64,000 nucleotides of DNA. Source: Paenibacillus sinensis. GTDB taxonomy: Bacteria; Bacillota; Bacilli; Paenibacillales; Paenibacillaceae. The DNA is taken from contig NZ_JAHCMB010000207.1 of NCBI RefSeq assembly GCF_019904155.1, positions 1,290 to 65,289 of the forward strand. The letters are read 5' to 3'. Within the stretch, counting starts at the first letter, position 1; the number at the start of each line of letters is the position of its first letter. Shown here in pieces: positions 38,925 through 48,474 of the stretch. A program made the position numbers and the translations under genes. The notes under the pieces are model-generated. The model had not been told where the DNA came from. It did not search any database and saw nothing but the letters and a program-made list of their open reading frames with translations.

Positions 38925-39859
38925 GTACACAGCCACAGGGAGCGCCGGAAGCTTCCCTTGGACACGATGCAGCCGCCTATAACCGCAAATCCCGCCCGTG
39001 CGATCTCCTCCTCCAGCGACTCCGTGGAGATGATGACCGCACGGGCGGTTAGTCTGCGCAGGGCGGCCAGCATTTCAGCCGTATCCTCCTTGGGCAGGAC
39101 GGAGCACAGATTATACGGCATATCCAGCACAGCCGCGTCATAGAAGCCGTCCAGTTCCCGCATATCTCCGAGCTTCACAATTTCCTCACTATAGCCGAAA
39201 TGGCGGAGATTCCCCTTGGCCCCCCGGATGGCAAGAGGATTCAGATCACAGCCAGCCATGTCGATACCCATGGACAATCCTTCGATCAGCACGCTTCCCA
39301 TGCCGCAGCAGGGGTCGAGAACTTTAATCCCCAGCGGTCTTGGAGCCGCAATGTTGACCGCCGATCTCGCAAGCGCCACCCCAAGGCCGGTCGAGTAATT
39401 ATGCGGCTTATTTTTACGTGCCTGCCAGCCGCGGTCACTCTCCGTATACGATCCGAACCATAATCTTCCTTCATGAATGGCGATTCCGTATATCCGGCCG
39501 GGGTTCTTCATATCGGCTCGTCCCGTCATCCGCGCGCCCACAATCCGCTCAAGCCTGCGGTGTTCGTCGTAAGTGCCCTCCACTTCACGGGGGCAGAACA
39601 CCTTGAATGTCTCTCCTTCCGCAAAAGGTATCCCTGCGGCATATTCGGCAATGTCGTCCAGTGAATCCGATACCACCAGGACATCAATCCTTCCGGTCAG
39701 AAAGGGGCTGCGGCCGGGGTCGATCTTCTCCGGGGTAATAACGAGCCCAGTTCCAAGCCTCTCGCCCTGAAGCAGTACATTCATTTCCAACTCGCATAAC
39801 TCGCTTTCGCTCTCATGACTCCGGTACATATAGAGATAAGCTGCCGGTTTATCGTCCAT
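38921..39859 (-). CDS. TRM11-like RNA methyltransferase (THUMP/Rossmann type)
   Basis: The 312-residue protein has an N-terminal region of about 150 residues with YMYRSHESESELCELEMNVLL, and a C-terminal SAM-binding domain: the motif I segment KVLDPCCGMGSVLIEGLSMG, GCDLNPLAIRGAKGNLRHFG, and the catalytic AAVLDMPYNLC in place of DPPY. YSTGLGVALARSAVNIA is typical of TRM11-like proteins that act on guanosine in tRNA. The ATG at 39859 starts the conserved part but its ribosome site is weak. tRNA is the likely target, an inference from family. Confidence 0.82.
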   Translation of the reverse strand: MDDKPAAYLYMYRSHESESELCELEMNVLLQGERLGTGLVITPEKIDPGRSPFLTGRIDVLVVSDSLDDIAEYAAGIPFAEGETFKVFCPREVEGTYDEHRRLERIVGARMTGRADMKNPGRIYGIAIHEGRLWFGSYTESDRGWQARKNKPHNYSTGLGVALARSAVNIAAPRPLGIKVLDPCCGMGSVLIEGLSMGIDMAGCDLNPLAIRGAKGNLRHFGYSEEIVKLGDMRELDGFYDAAVLDMPYNLCSVLPKEDTAEMLAALRRLTARAVIISTESLEEEIARAGFAVIGGCIVSKGSFRRSLWLCT

Positions 39860-39895
39860 CGGGTAATCCCGCCTCTGCAAGCATATATAATGAAA

Positions 39896-39926
39896 GAATA
39901 AAAGGAAGCAGTCGATGCCGCTTCCT
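39896..39926 (-). terminator. Terminator after the chemoreceptor gene
   Basis: On the minus strand GGAAGC, a 10-base loop and GCTTCC are followed by TTTTATTCTTT. Confidence 0.7.
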
Positions 39927-39942
39927 CCCATTATACCCGATC

Positions 39943-41682
39943 CTATACTTGAAAGCGGGACACCGACTGCTCCAGCTCGTCCGACAGAGTCTTCAGACGT
40001 TCGATCCCTACGGCCACCTCGCCGTTCGTGTGAACCTGCTCGGCGGCTGAAGCCGAGGTTTCCTCCACCGCGGCGGCCGACTGTTGGGACAGCTCAGCTG
40101 TCCGCAGACTAAACCGGCGCATGTCGTCACTGGTCTTCCGCATCATCTGAAGTTCTTCGGAGACGGAAGCGATCGTCTCGGCCATAACGCCGACGGATGA
40201 TGTCATATCGGTCAGCGCCTCCCGCGTCTTGTCGATCCGGCGTCTGCCTTCTGCCGTCTGTTCCACGCCTTGACGCAGACTGTCTGCCACTGAAATCGAA
40301 TCGGTATGTATAGCCTGTGTAATCGCCGTAATTTCGCCCACAATATGCTGCACCTGTTCCGACAGCCGGCGGACTTCATCGGCCACAACCGCAAAGCCTC
40401 TTCCATGCTCTCCCGCCCTCGCCGCTTCGATGGCCGCATTAATGGCCAGAAGATGCGTCTGCTCCGATATGCTGGAGATCGATCCTACCAAGGCGTAAAT
40501 CCCCTCATTCCGCCCGATCAGCGACTCCACCATCTTCATTGATTCCGACACCGCTTCGGCCAGCTCGCTCATCTGAGTGACGGAACGCGCCATCCGTTCG
40601 CTGCCCGTATCCCCCTTCGCCATAACCTGGCGCGAAACTTCGGCCAGTTGCTCGCCCTTGGCGGCCGCCTCTTCAATCAAAGCGTTGAGACTGTCCACAG
40701 CGCTCGCGGCGTCGGACGCCGCATCTGCCTGCCCGCCGGTGGCGTCCGCCAGCTCCTCCATCGTCGCAGCAATTTGCCTGCCGCCCTCCCGGGCTTCCAG
40801 TGTGGAGACGCCCAGCTGAACGCTCTGCTCGCCAATAGTTCCGGATACGCTGCGAATCCGGGTTACTATATCCAGCAGCGCCGCATTCATGCCGCTAACC
40901 GTGTCAGCCAGCACACCGATCTCATCCCGGCTTCGGACCTTCAGCGGCTCCTCTTTCAGCTCGCCTTCGGCGATCCGCTTCAGCCGGCCGGTCACCCGGC
41001 CAATCGGAGAGGTAATCGCCCGGTGGACGAGGATATTCATTAGCAATGTTAGCAGCAAGACGATCACGACCGATACCATGACGACGCTTCGGGCGCTGCT
41101 AAAGATGTCACCGGATAATCCCTCTTTCATGACCGCTTCCGCTTTCTTCTGCTGAACCAGCTCATCCAGCGTCTTCTGCATGGCGTTAAAGGCCGTTATC
41201 CCTTTGGCGGATACCTCCTGAGCCAGCTCCTCGTCCTGCTGCGTACTCAGCTTCAGCGCCTGATCATTAATCCGCATAAATTCATCCCACTGGCTGGACA
41301 GAGCCTTAAGATGATCAAGCTCCGGCCCGCTGACGCCCTTCTCATAGCCTGCACGGGCCTGGGCGAACTTGCGGATATAACTGTCGCGCTCCTCCGATAG
41401 CTGCTGCTTGGCGGATTGATCTTCATTCTGAAAATGCTGAAGACTGACCGACATAATATGCTCGGTGTAAAAGCTCATATCGTAAAGTTGTTCGAGCGCG
41501 GGCAATGTCATCCGGGTGATGTCCTCCGTGTTCTTCTGCATGCCGTTCATCTGATAGAGGGAAATCACCCCCGTTAACAGCACGAACAGGCCAATCCCCG
41601 CGAAACAGATGGCCATTTTGACTCGCAGCTTGCCCAGTAGGTTCAACTTCCGAAGACGAAGCCTTTTGAAGCTCTTTTGCAT
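39943..41682 (-). CDS. Methyl-accepting chemotaxis protein
   Basis: A transmembrane chemoreceptor of about 579 residues. Order: short basic N-terminus ([20 protein letters not shown]), TM1 ([19 protein letters not shown]), a periplasm-type four-helix-bundle sensor (4HB_MCP) of about 150 residues, TM2 ([21 protein letters not shown]), HAMP ([20 protein letters not shown]), and the signalling helices with the hairpin tip [43 protein letters not shown] 41682 has GGGGG at good distance; ATG 41697 lacks a site. No pentapeptide for CheR binding is at the C-terminus. The ligand is unknown and no che genes are near. Confidence 0.93.
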   Translation of the reverse strand: MQKSFKRLRLRKLNLLGKLRVKMAICFAGIGLFVLLTGVISLYQMNGMQKNTEDITRMTLPALEQLYDMSFYTEHIMSVSLQHFQNEDQSAKQQLSEERDSYIRKFAQARAGYEKGVSGPELDHLKALSSQWDEFMRINDQALKLSTQQDEELAQEVSAKGITAFNAMQKTLDELVQQKKAEAVMKEGLSGDIFSSARSVVMVSVVIVLLLTLLMNILVHRAITSPIGRVTGRLKRIAEGELKEEPLKVRSRDEIGVLADTVSGMNAALLDIVTRIRSVSGTIGEQSVQLGVSTLEAREGGRQIAATMEELADATGGQADAASDAASAVDSLNALIEEAAAKGEQLAEVSRQVMAKGDTGSERMARSVTQMSELAEAVSESMKMVESLIGRNEGIYALVGSISSISEQTHLLAINAAIEAARAGEHGRGFAVVADEVRRLSEQVQHIVGEITAITQAIHTDSISVADSLRQGVEQTAEGRRRIDKTREALTDMTSSVGVMAETIASVSEELQMMRKTSDDMRRFSLRTAELSQQSAAAVEETSASAAEQVHTNGEVAVGIERLKTLSDELEQSVSRFQV

Positions 41683-41814
41683 AAATGCTGCCCCCATTTT
41701 GGAAATTTCTGAAATTTAACCATCATTTTCATGAAAAAACGCAAAAAAGTAGCTCTCCCTACCTATAACGGCAGGAAAAGCCCAAAAATGAAGATTTATA
41801 TTTCGAACCGTTCT

Positions 41815-43224
41815 TCAATCCAGGTCATAAATCGAACCGACCTTGAGACCAAAGAGTTCATTATAGATTTTCTCGGCAAAAGCATCCGTCATCCCGGCAA
41901 TATAGTCGATGACCATATGCTCCCAGGTCCAGATCGGCTGCGCCTTCCGCTGGTCCTTCTCGAACCGCTGCAGCCAGTCGGTCGGGATAATCGCTTTGGA
42001 CGTTTCCGGGTCCAGAAAGGCTCCCCACAGCTTGCGGACAATCCACTCGCTGCGCTTCTGTAGGCGCTGGACGCGAAGATCGCGGATCATCGTCACCCAG
42101 GCGAAGCTCTTCAGCACGCTGACTGTCCGGAGCAGGTCCTCGTCTTCCCTGCCTTCCTTGACAAAGGTAACCTTCTTCCAGTCTCCGTCCGGGATGACGC
42201 CCAGGCTGCCGACAAAGGTGCTTACCCAATACGCTTTGACCTCGCGGCGCGTCCGGGAGTAGTCATTCTCACAGGTCGGCATCTTCTCCTTCCAGATGCT
42301 CAGGAACGAATTCAGCACATCCTCCACCTTCGGACGAATGGCCGCCTCATCCCAGCCATCCCAGAAGAAATCCTCCAGCGTCATGATCTTCTCGACGATA
42401 AGCCGCAGAATATAAGGGTCATGCATAAAAAATTCATGCACCTCGATCTTCCCGGCCTTGATGCCGTCCTCCAAATCATGCGCGGAGTATGCGATGTCAT
42501 CGCACAGGTCCATCAGCTGGGCTTCGAGCGTTTTTTTGCCTGGAGGGATACGCCACTCTGAGCGGATGTGGGAGATGTAATCCCATTCATGCTGATACAT
42601 GCCCTTCTTGAGCACCGTACCGGGGAACGGATACTTATTGATACCTAGCAGAACAGCGTCCGACAGATTCAGGCCGTCGATATTCTCCCGTTTCTCCAGG
42701 AACATAATGAGCCGGAAGTTATGGGCGTTGCCTTCAAAATGCTCGTATTTGCCGCGCATTTCATTGTAGATTTCCAGTTTGCGGGCGGGGTCGGCCCCCG
42801 TAACCCGGGCTCTCTCGGAGGTCTTCTCTTCAATCAGGCTGTCAAGAATTCCATCGAGCACCTCTTCCCCTTTATGTCCAAAAGGAGGATGGCCGAAGTC
42901 ATGGGCGATCGCCGCGCATTCGACCACCTCCGGATCAAGGACAAGCCCCGGGTTGTCCGCTCTCTCCATCCCCACCTCAGGATAGGAGCGCAGCAGACTC
43001 CTGGCCGCCTCCCGGGCGATCTGCGCCACTTCCAGCGAATGGGTCAGCCGTGTCCGGTAATAGTCTCCGGTTCCCGCGCCGAACACTTGTGACTTCCCTT
43101 GCAGCCTGCGGAAGGTCGGCGAATGAATCAGACGGGAGTAATCCCGTTCATATGCGGCACGCGACGTTTCCTGGCGGGTAATTTCCGGATATTGTCGGTG
43201 TTCTCTTAGATCGATGAGGTTCAT
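41815..43224 (-). CDS. dNTP triphosphohydrolase (dGTPase-like HD protein)
   Basis: HD-domain enzymes of this family remove triphosphate from deoxynucleotides and control their pool. The 469-residue protein has RDYSRLIHSPTFRRLQGKSQVF, the first metal His in RTRLTHSLEVAQIAR, the HD motif in AAIAHDFGHPPFGHKGEEVLD, and the fourth ligand in MDLCDDIAYSAHDLEDG. The 3' half ends in TWEHMVIDYIAGMTDAFAEKIYNELFG. GGTGGGAGG lies before the ATG. Substrate preference (dGTP or several dNTPs) cannot be told. Confidence 0.92.
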   Translation of the reverse strand: MNLIDLREHRQYPEITRQETSRAAYERDYSRLIHSPTFRRLQGKSQVFGAGTGDYYRTRLTHSLEVAQIAREAARSLLRSYPEVGMERADNPGLVLDPEVVECAAIAHDFGHPPFGHKGEEVLDGILDSLIEEKTSERARVTGADPARKLEIYNEMRGKYEHFEGNAHNFRLIMFLEKRENIDGLNLSDAVLLGINKYPFPGTVLKKGMYQHEWDYISHIRSEWRIPPGKKTLEAQLMDLCDDIAYSAHDLEDGIKAGKIEVHEFFMHDPYILRLIVEKIMTLEDFFWDGWDEAAIRPKVEDVLNSFLSIWKEKMPTCENDYSRTRREVKAYWVSTFVGSLGVIPDGDWKKVTFVKEGREDEDLLRTVSVLKSFAWVTMIRDLRVQRLQKRSEWIVRKLWGAFLDPETSKAIIPTDWLQRFEKDQRKAQPIWTWEHMVIDYIAGMTDAFAEKIYNELFGLKVGSIYDLD

Positions 43225-43471
43225 ATCCTCCCACCCTTTCTCTTGTCATCCCTCATTCTTGCTATTTAGTACTTCATTATATATGAATCGGCCGGGATAA
43301 TGAACCTGCTCGCCAAAAGAGATTTCAGCCTGCCGTTCCCTGCTCTATCCCTTAATTTCCCTTGTACCTCCAAATCTATTATAGTAAAATTGAGTATATT
43401 TTATATCCTGAAACATCATGATCCACACATATAGATGATTCCTCACCCTACCATGGAAAGGAGAGTTTTCT

Positions 43472-43675
43472 ATGAAGCTCAGCGCAAGAAATCAGTTGGA
43501 GGGCACAGTGACCCTTGTTAAGGCGGGTCCGATCAATGCAGAGGTTGTCATCGATGCCGGCGGACAGACCATCACCTCCATTATTTCTCTGGATGCTCTT
43601 GAAGAACTCGAAATCAAGGAAGGCTCCAAGGTTACCGCTCTGTTCAAAGCCTCTTCCGTACTGCTGATGGCCTGA
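43472..43675 (+). CDS. Molybdenum-pterin binding protein (Mop/TOBE domain)
   Basis: A single 67-residue Mop domain: LSARNQLEGTVTLVKAGPINAEVVIDAGGQTITSIISLDALEELEIKEGSKVTALFKASSVLLMA. The pattern S-A-R-N-x-x-x-G-x-V and the terminal K-A-S-x-V-x-L are characteristic of molbindins that bind molybdate as ring-shaped oligomers. AAGGAGA precedes the ATG. It starts a molybdate block with an HTH-PBP gene and ModBA. Confidence 0.92.
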   Translation: MKLSARNQLEGTVTLVKAGPINAEVVIDAGGQTITSIISLDALEELEIKEGSKVTALFKASSVLLMA

Positions 43676-43711
43676 TCACCGGCAGCGCATTTCAAGAAAT
43701 TGCAAAGAAGA

Positions 43712-43756
43712 TCCGGACATGCGGTGTTTGGTTCAACCGCGTCCGGTTCTTTTTTT
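43712..43756 (+). terminator. Terminator after the Mop gene
   Basis: CCGGAC pairs with GTCCGG, with an inner GCGGT/ACCGC stem, followed by TTCTTTTTTT. Confidence 0.9.
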
Positions 43757-43920
43757 ATACGATTACCAATAGACCCGAGGACCCAGCCGGTTCAAATTCG
43801 CCTTCCTTTCCTCGATTCATCCGACGATCCTGAATTGCTTCCCGGCACAAAATAAGGTAGTCTGTTACTAATGATCAAGTGCGGGCGGCTGAGAAATCAG
43901 CCGACGATCTAGGAGGCTTC

Positions 43921-44889
43921 ATGGAAATGTCCGATAATACATCTTATACAACGGAAGAAGTTGCCCAACTTCTTAAAATATCGAAATTAAAGGTCTATGA
44001 CCTGATTAAAAAAGGGGAGCTCTCTTCCTATCGGGTCGGCAAGCAAATGCGCGTAGACTCATCGGATATTGAATTGTACAAGCAGCAGTCCAGAGAGAAC
44101 AGCGGACGGCAGGCTTATACTCCGCCGACCCTCGTTCCGGCCTACACGCCAGTCCCTGCTCCGGCTCCTTTACGGTCTACAGCTCGGGATATCGTCATTA
44201 CAGGGCAGGATATCAGCCTGGACATCCTTGCCCAGCATCTGGAGAAGCATTCGTCATCCCTCCGCCCCCTGCGTTCCTATGCCGGCAGTCTGGACAGCCT
44301 GATCTCCATGTACCGCGGCGAATCGGATATCGTCAGTACCCATCTGCTGGACGGAGACACGGGCGAATATAATATTCCGTATATCCGCAAGCTGCTCGTC
44401 GGCTCCAGCTACATGGTCGTTCGCCTGCTTGGACGCGAAGCCGGTCTTTATGTCAGAAGGGGCAACCCCAAGAGACTGTCATCCTGGAAGGATCTTGATC
44501 AACCGGATCTGAGACTGGTCAATCGGGAACGCGGCTCGGGTGCCCGTGTGCTTCTGGACGAACAGCTCCGGCTGAACGGAATCAAGGCGTCCCGGATCGA
44601 GGGATATGCGAATGAGGAAATCAGCCATCTAACGGTTGCCGGCAAGGTCGCCCGAGGCGAGGCAGACGTCGGCATCGGCAATGAGAAGTCGGCGCGCATG
44701 GTCGACGGTGTCGATTTCATACCTTTGATTCATGAAAAGTATGATCTTGTCATGCTGAAGCGGCCCGAGAATCAGGAGTGGATCTCCGCCTTGCTGGAAA
44801 TCTGCCGTTCCAAAGCGCTGCATGACGAGCTCGGTTCTCTATACGGCTACGACTTGACCGAAACCGGCACCATCATCTATGAAACCTAA
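43921..44889 (+). CDS. HTH (excisionase-type) regulator with periplasmic-binding-protein domain
   Basis: The 322-residue protein begins with a helix-turn-helix of the MerR/excisionase class: YTTEEVAQLLKISKLKVYDLIKKGELSSYRVGKQMRVDSSDIELY. A Pro-rich linker (TPPTLVPAYTPVPAPAPL) follows, and then a PBP-like ligand domain (PF12727-like), with DIVITGQDISLDILAQHLEK, ESDIVSTHLLDGDTGEYNIPYIRKLL, LRLVNRERGSGARVLLDEQL and RGEADVGIGNEKSAR. Such proteins are commonly tied to molybdate or tungstate uptake and to ModE-like control, which fits the modBA genes behind it. GGAGG lies before ATG 43921. Ligand assignment is inferred from context. Confidence 0.85.
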   Translation: MEMSDNTSYTTEEVAQLLKISKLKVYDLIKKGELSSYRVGKQMRVDSSDIELYKQQSRENSGRQAYTPPTLVPAYTPVPAPAPLRSTARDIVITGQDISLDILAQHLEKHSSSLRPLRSYAGSLDSLISMYRGESDIVSTHLLDGDTGEYNIPYIRKLLVGSSYMVVRLLGREAGLYVRRGNPKRLSSWKDLDQPDLRLVNRERGSGARVLLDEQLRLNGIKASRIEGYANEEISHLTVAGKVARGEADVGIGNEKSARMVDGVDFIPLIHEKYDLVMLKRPENQEWISALLEICRSKALHDELGSLYGYDLTETGTIIYET

Positions 44890-44903
44890 GGCTTCTCACA
44901 ACT

Positions 44904-44949
44904 TAGCCCTCCCAAATCCGCAGAAATCACGGATTCGGGAGGGCTATTT
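44904..44949. terminator. Bidirectional hairpin between regulator and modB
   Basis: AGCCCTCCC plus ATCCG pair with CGGAT and GGGAGGGCT. T runs on either side are short, so it is a moderate terminator for the convergent genes. Confidence 0.65.
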
Positions 44950-44964
44950 GTTAGCGAGATGAAT

Positions 44965-45627
44965 TTAGGAATACCGATTGACGAACATGAGCATAACCGC
45001 CGATATTGCGATAATGGATATGACCCAAGCCCAGGCCAGCGTCATGTCTCCGCCGTCCACAGCCACATAAATGGCCGTTGGAATCGTCTGCGTCCGGTTC
45101 GGAATGTTCCCCGCAACCATAATGGTTGCGCCGAACTCTCCAAGGCCCCGTGCGAATCCGAGCACATAGCCCGCAGCCAGCGTACGAAGTGCTAACGGAA
45201 AGGTTACGTAGCGAAGCACCTGAAACTCATTCGCTCCCTGGGCGCGAGCTGCGTCCTCCAAATCCCGGTCAACCCCCTCGAAGCCGGCCTTCAGCGTCCG
45301 ATAGACGAGCGGAAAGGCAACGACGACAGCGGCAATGACGGCCGACCCCCAGGTAAAGAGAATCGTCCCCCCGGTCAGATTCTCATACCACTGTCCGATC
45401 CAGCTTCTTCTTCCCAGAATAACCAGAAGCACGAAGCCGACTACAGTAGGCGGAAGAACGAGCGGCAGCAGCAGAACCGTCTCGATCAGGCTGTGGCCCG
45501 GAAACTTCCGGTTCGCCATCGCCTTCGCCGCCGCTGCGGCCAGAAGGAACACGACCAGGCTTGTAATTACCGCGATTTTTATCGACAGCCACACAGGCGC
45601 CATAAAGTCTGTCCAATTGATGTTCAT
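44965..45627 (-). CDS. modB: Molybdate ABC transporter permease ModB
   Basis: The 220-residue membrane protein has five to six helices, with the coupling (EAA) motif DRDLEDAARAQGANEFQVLRYVTFPLALRTLAAGYVLGFARGLGEFGATIMVAGNIPNRTQTIPTAIY, the standard ModB signature. ATG 45627 is preferred to the TTG at 45633. It follows modA by 30 bp. The ATPase gene modC is not present next to it. Confidence 0.93.
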   Translation of the reverse strand: MNINWTDFMAPVWLSIKIAVITSLVVFLLAAAAAKAMANRKFPGHSLIETVLLLPLVLPPTVVGFVLLVILGRRSWIGQWYENLTGGTILFTWGSAVIAAVVVAFPLVYRTLKAGFEGVDRDLEDAARAQGANEFQVLRYVTFPLALRTLAAGYVLGFARGLGEFGATIMVAGNIPNRTQTIPTAIYVAVDGGDMTLAWAWVISIIAISAVMLMFVNRYS

Positions 45628-45657
45628 GCACAATCAACCCGCTGTTCTGTGTTTATT

Positions 45658-46434
45658 TTAGTAGAGAGAGAATCCGTATGATTTGAAGACGCTGGTTGCG
45701 GCGCTGGTCTTGAGATAGTTGTAGAACGCAGTAGCCTCGGCGCTGTGCTCCGTATCCTTGACGATGCCGAGCGGGTAGTTGATGGCCTTGTGAGCCTGGG
45801 AGCCGACGGTAAGAGCGATCTTCACCTTGCTGGTAGTCAGCGCATCGGTCTTGTAGACAAAGCCGGCATCCACATTGCCCGTTTCCACATAGGAGAGAAC
45901 TGCGCGCACGTCTTTACCAAACACAAGCTTGCTCTGGAGCGTGTCCCAAATATTGCGGTAAGTCAGAGCTTGCTGAGCGTATTGTCCGGCAGGAACGGAT
46001 TCCGGCTGGCCAATCGCGATCTTTTTATAGGAAGCGCCAGTCAATTGCGAGATGGTTGTAAGCTTTGCCTTCGAATTGGCGGGCACCACAACGACCAGCT
46101 GATTCTTCAGCAGCTCTTGATGGGTCCCGATCAAACCTGCGTCCACAAGCGCGGTCATCTGCTTGTCTCCCGCAGAGAAGAAGATGTCGGCCGGTGCACC
46201 TTGCTCGATCTGCTTCTGCAGCGTGCCCGATGCGGCATAGTTAAACACGAGATCAACATCAGGATGCAGCTTCTCATAGGCAACCTCGATCTTGTCCAGG
46301 CTGTCCTGCAAGCTTGCAGCCGCTGATACAAGCAGCTGTGTCTTGCCTGCAGCTTCTACCTTTCCGCTTCCTGCAAGAGGCGCTGCCACCAAGAGTGCCG
46401 CCGCCATTACCGTTATTGCCAGCTTTCTTAACAT
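45658..46434 (-). CDS. modA: Molybdate ABC transporter substrate-binding protein ModA
   Basis: The 258-residue protein has a signal peptide (KLAITVMAAALLVAAPLAGSGKVEAA) and the ModA pattern: LLVSAAASLQDSLDKIEVAYEK, VFNYAASGTLQKQIEQGAPADIFFSAGDKQM, NQLVVVVP, IAIGQPESVPAGQYAQQAL, VRAVLSYVETGNVDAGFVYKTDAL. The signal peptide has no Cys lipobox, whereas ModA of Gram-positive bacteria is generally a lipoprotein. The protein may be retained otherwise or be secreted. AAAGGAGTGGG lies before the ATG. Confidence 0.93.
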   Translation of the reverse strand: MLRKLAITVMAAALLVAAPLAGSGKVEAAGKTQLLVSAAASLQDSLDKIEVAYEKLHPDVDLVFNYAASGTLQKQIEQGAPADIFFSAGDKQMTALVDAGLIGTHQELLKNQLVVVVPANSKAKLTTISQLTGASYKKIAIGQPESVPAGQYAQQALTYRNIWDTLQSKLVFGKDVRAVLSYVETGNVDAGFVYKTDALTTSKVKIALTVGSQAHKAINYPLGIVKDTEHSAEATAFYNYLKTSAATSVFKSYGFSLY

Positions 46435-46645
46435 ACTCCCACTCCTTTAGTATATGTATTGATATGATTTAGGAGACATTCTAACATACTTTTCAATAAT
46501 CGACCATATTTTTTGTTATGTTTCATATCTTTAAGTTATATTTGAATAATTCGTGTCAGATTATCTGCAATATTGAGTCCTATGGGAGATTGCTGTCAGT
46601 TTGGAGCGGCTCCATCAACCAAGAGCAGGCGAGCCGCAGACGACC
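46435..46645. other. modA upstream stretch, AT-rich
   Basis: This 210-bp AT-rich stretch should contain the modA promoter on the minus strand. TTGAAA near 46495 has no matching -10 box at correct spacing, so I do not mark a promoter. No gene is supported. Confidence 0.4.
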
Positions 46646-46701
46646 AAAAGAGCAGAGTAGCAATCCTCCATTAACGGGAGAACCGCTGCTCTGCTCTTTT
46701 T
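46646..46701. terminator. Bidirectional terminator after the ABC exporter genes
   Basis: AAAAGAGCAGAG and CTCTGCTCTTTTT pair, with inner CTCC/GGGAG pairing. It can end the minus-strand ABC operon. Confidence 0.85.
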
Positions 46702-46735
46702 CTTAATAGCTAATCTGATCGGGCTGCTGCAAAGT

Positions 46736-47431
46736 CTATCCGACATCTGTCTGATCCACATTCCGGAAGCTAAGATACGTAATCAGGATGCCCAGCCCGG
46801 CCAGGGACAGGGGGATTGCGATGATGGAACTGAGTGTGAAGCCCATATTGTTGGAGCAGACGATCATGACGATGAAGATCGAGGATGCAACCGTAGCAGC
46901 CACCGATTTGCGGCGCAGCCCGATAACAAGCGGGAGCAGGCTCATGCCTGCGGCGCCGAGCGCCTGCATCAGCACATTGCCTTCATGAAGGAAGAGGTCA
47001 TGGCGGGTGAGACGGTCCGGCAAATAGCCCGTATAGGAATCAATGGCGAGGAACAGCGCATCGATCAGCAGATTGGCGATCACGATATTCAGGAAGCACC
47101 AGAGAAACACGATGATCAGCTTGGCAAAAATCAGCTTCTTGCGGCTAATCGGGTATGTGAACAGCAGGGCCATCGTCTTGTCCTTATATTCGCTGATAAT
47201 CAGCTTCGATAGAAGCGCAGAGGCATAAATAATGAAGGTGCCCCGAATCATGATCTCAATCACCTGCAGCATTTCGGCCTGATCCGTGAACGCCGGGTCC
47301 GCCAGATTGTTGCCATCTACAAAATAAATAATCGATATCATGCCGATAATAGCCGCCCAAGCGATCAGCGAGCCCCAGGTGTAGCCGGCGGCGCGTCCTT
47401 TTTTAAACTCCAGTCCGATGAGATGCAGCAT
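46736..47431 (-). CDS. ABC-2 type exporter permease
   Basis: The 231-residue protein has six hydrophobic segments (AAIIGMISIIYFVDG, IMIRGTFIIYASALLSKLI, IIVFLWCFLNIVIANLLID, ALGAAGMSLLPLVIG, VASSIFIVMIVCSN, IIAIPLSLAGLGILITYL), and the motif SEYKDKTMALLFTYPISRKKLIFAKLI typical of bacitracin/lantibiotic-type permeases. It overlaps the ATPase gene by 29 bp. The arrangement response regulator, kinase, ATPase, permease resembles B. subtilis ycbL-ycbM-ycbN-ycbO. Confidence 0.85.
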   Translation of the reverse strand: MLHLIGLEFKKGRAAGYTWGSLIAWAAIIGMISIIYFVDGNNLADPAFTDQAEMLQVIEIMIRGTFIIYASALLSKLIISEYKDKTMALLFTYPISRKKLIFAKLIIVFLWCFLNIVIANLLIDALFLAIDSYTGYLPDRLTRHDLFLHEGNVLMQALGAAGMSLLPLVIGLRRKSVAATVASSIFIVMIVCSNNMGFTLSSIIAIPLSLAGLGILITYLSFRNVDQTDVG

Positions 47432-48347
47432 GCTCTCCGCCTCCTTTGATCATATCGAAGAAATATTCCTCCAGCGTATGATGCCGGCGATTGATCGATT
47501 CGATCGGGACATCGTTCAGCACGAGTTCTTTGGATAACGCCTCCTGGGAAACCGAGTTGTCATAGACGCGCAGCGTCCGGTCGCCAAGCAGCTTAAAGCT
47601 GCTGATCCCGAGATTGTCGACGAGTACGAATGCGGCCCGGGTGACATTTGCGGTAACGATCTCCACGAACTCCGTTGTCGAAGCCCTCACGCTGTCCAGC
47701 GACACTTCCCGAAGCAGCCGCCCCTGGTCCAGAACGCCGACGGTATCGGCCACCTGCTCGATTTCGGACAGCAGATGGCTCGAAATCAGAATCGTCATGC
47801 CCCATTCGTCGCGCAGCCTGCGAAACAGTCCCCGCATGAGCTGAATTCCTTCCGGGTCCAGGCCGTTGATCGGCTCGTCCAGAATGAGCAGCTCGGGTCT
47901 CGTCGAAATGGCTCTTGCAATCCCCAGCCGCTGCTTCATCCCGAGGGAGAACTGCTTCACCGGTTTATTCTCCACCCCGACCAGCCTGACCATCGACAGC
48001 GCTTCAGAGACCGCCTGCTTGTTGTAATATCCCATATACTCGCAGTGAAGCCCGAGATTCTCTTCGGCGGTCAGCTTCTCATAGAACACGGGCGTCTCGA
48101 TCAGGTGGCCGATCCGCTTCAAATACTCGGTCGAACCGGCCAGCACAGGCTGTCCGAACAGCTCAATGTCGCCGCCAGTCGGTCTGACCAGACCGAGCAG
48201 CATTTTCATCAATGTTGACTTGCCCGCTCCGTTGGGTCCGAGAAATCCGTAGATTTCGCCGCTCTTCACATTCATATTCACGCTCGTTATCACATCCGAC
48301 GTGCCGAAGCTTTTGCACAGCATATGTGTCCGGATGACGTTCGCCAT
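47403..48347 (-). CDS. ABC exporter ATP-binding protein, bacitracin/lantibiotic type
   Basis: The 314-residue protein has Walker A GPNGAGKST near residue 38, Q-loop RIGHLIETPVFYEKLTAEENL, signature FSLGMKQRLGIARAI, Walker B ELLILDEPINGLDPEG (Ile in place of the usual Thr after Pro), and the H-loop SSHLLSEIEQVAD. The C-terminal 85 residues resemble the BcrA class. It probably responds to a wall-active compound sensed by the adjacent two-component system. Confidence 0.92.
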   Translation of the reverse strand: MANVIRTHMLCKSFGTSDVITSVNMNVKSGEIYGFLGPNGAGKSTLMKMLLGLVRPTGGDIELFGQPVLAGSTEYLKRIGHLIETPVFYEKLTAEENLGLHCEYMGYYNKQAVSEALSMVRLVGVENKPVKQFSLGMKQRLGIARAISTRPELLILDEPINGLDPEGIQLMRGLFRRLRDEWGMTILISSHLLSEIEQVADTVGVLDQGRLLREVSLDSVRASTTEFVEIVTANVTRAAFVLVDNLGISSFKLLGDRTLRVYDNSVSQEALSKELVLNDVPIESINRRHHTLEEYFFDMIKGGGEHAASHRTGV

Positions 48348-48474
48348 TGGCTTTCACTCCCCGCTTGATTTGAACCTGTTCTCATCTTATAAAGGAACTC
48401 TTTCGTTTCTCTGTCGCAAATCTTACTTATTTCTTAATTCGCGCATTAACTTCTTCTTCGTTCCTTTCCGCTGT

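Noticed and set aside
46518-46706. Small plus-strand open frame in the modA upstream gap
   Set aside because: No ribosome site, and its 3' part is the terminator hairpin of the ABC operon.
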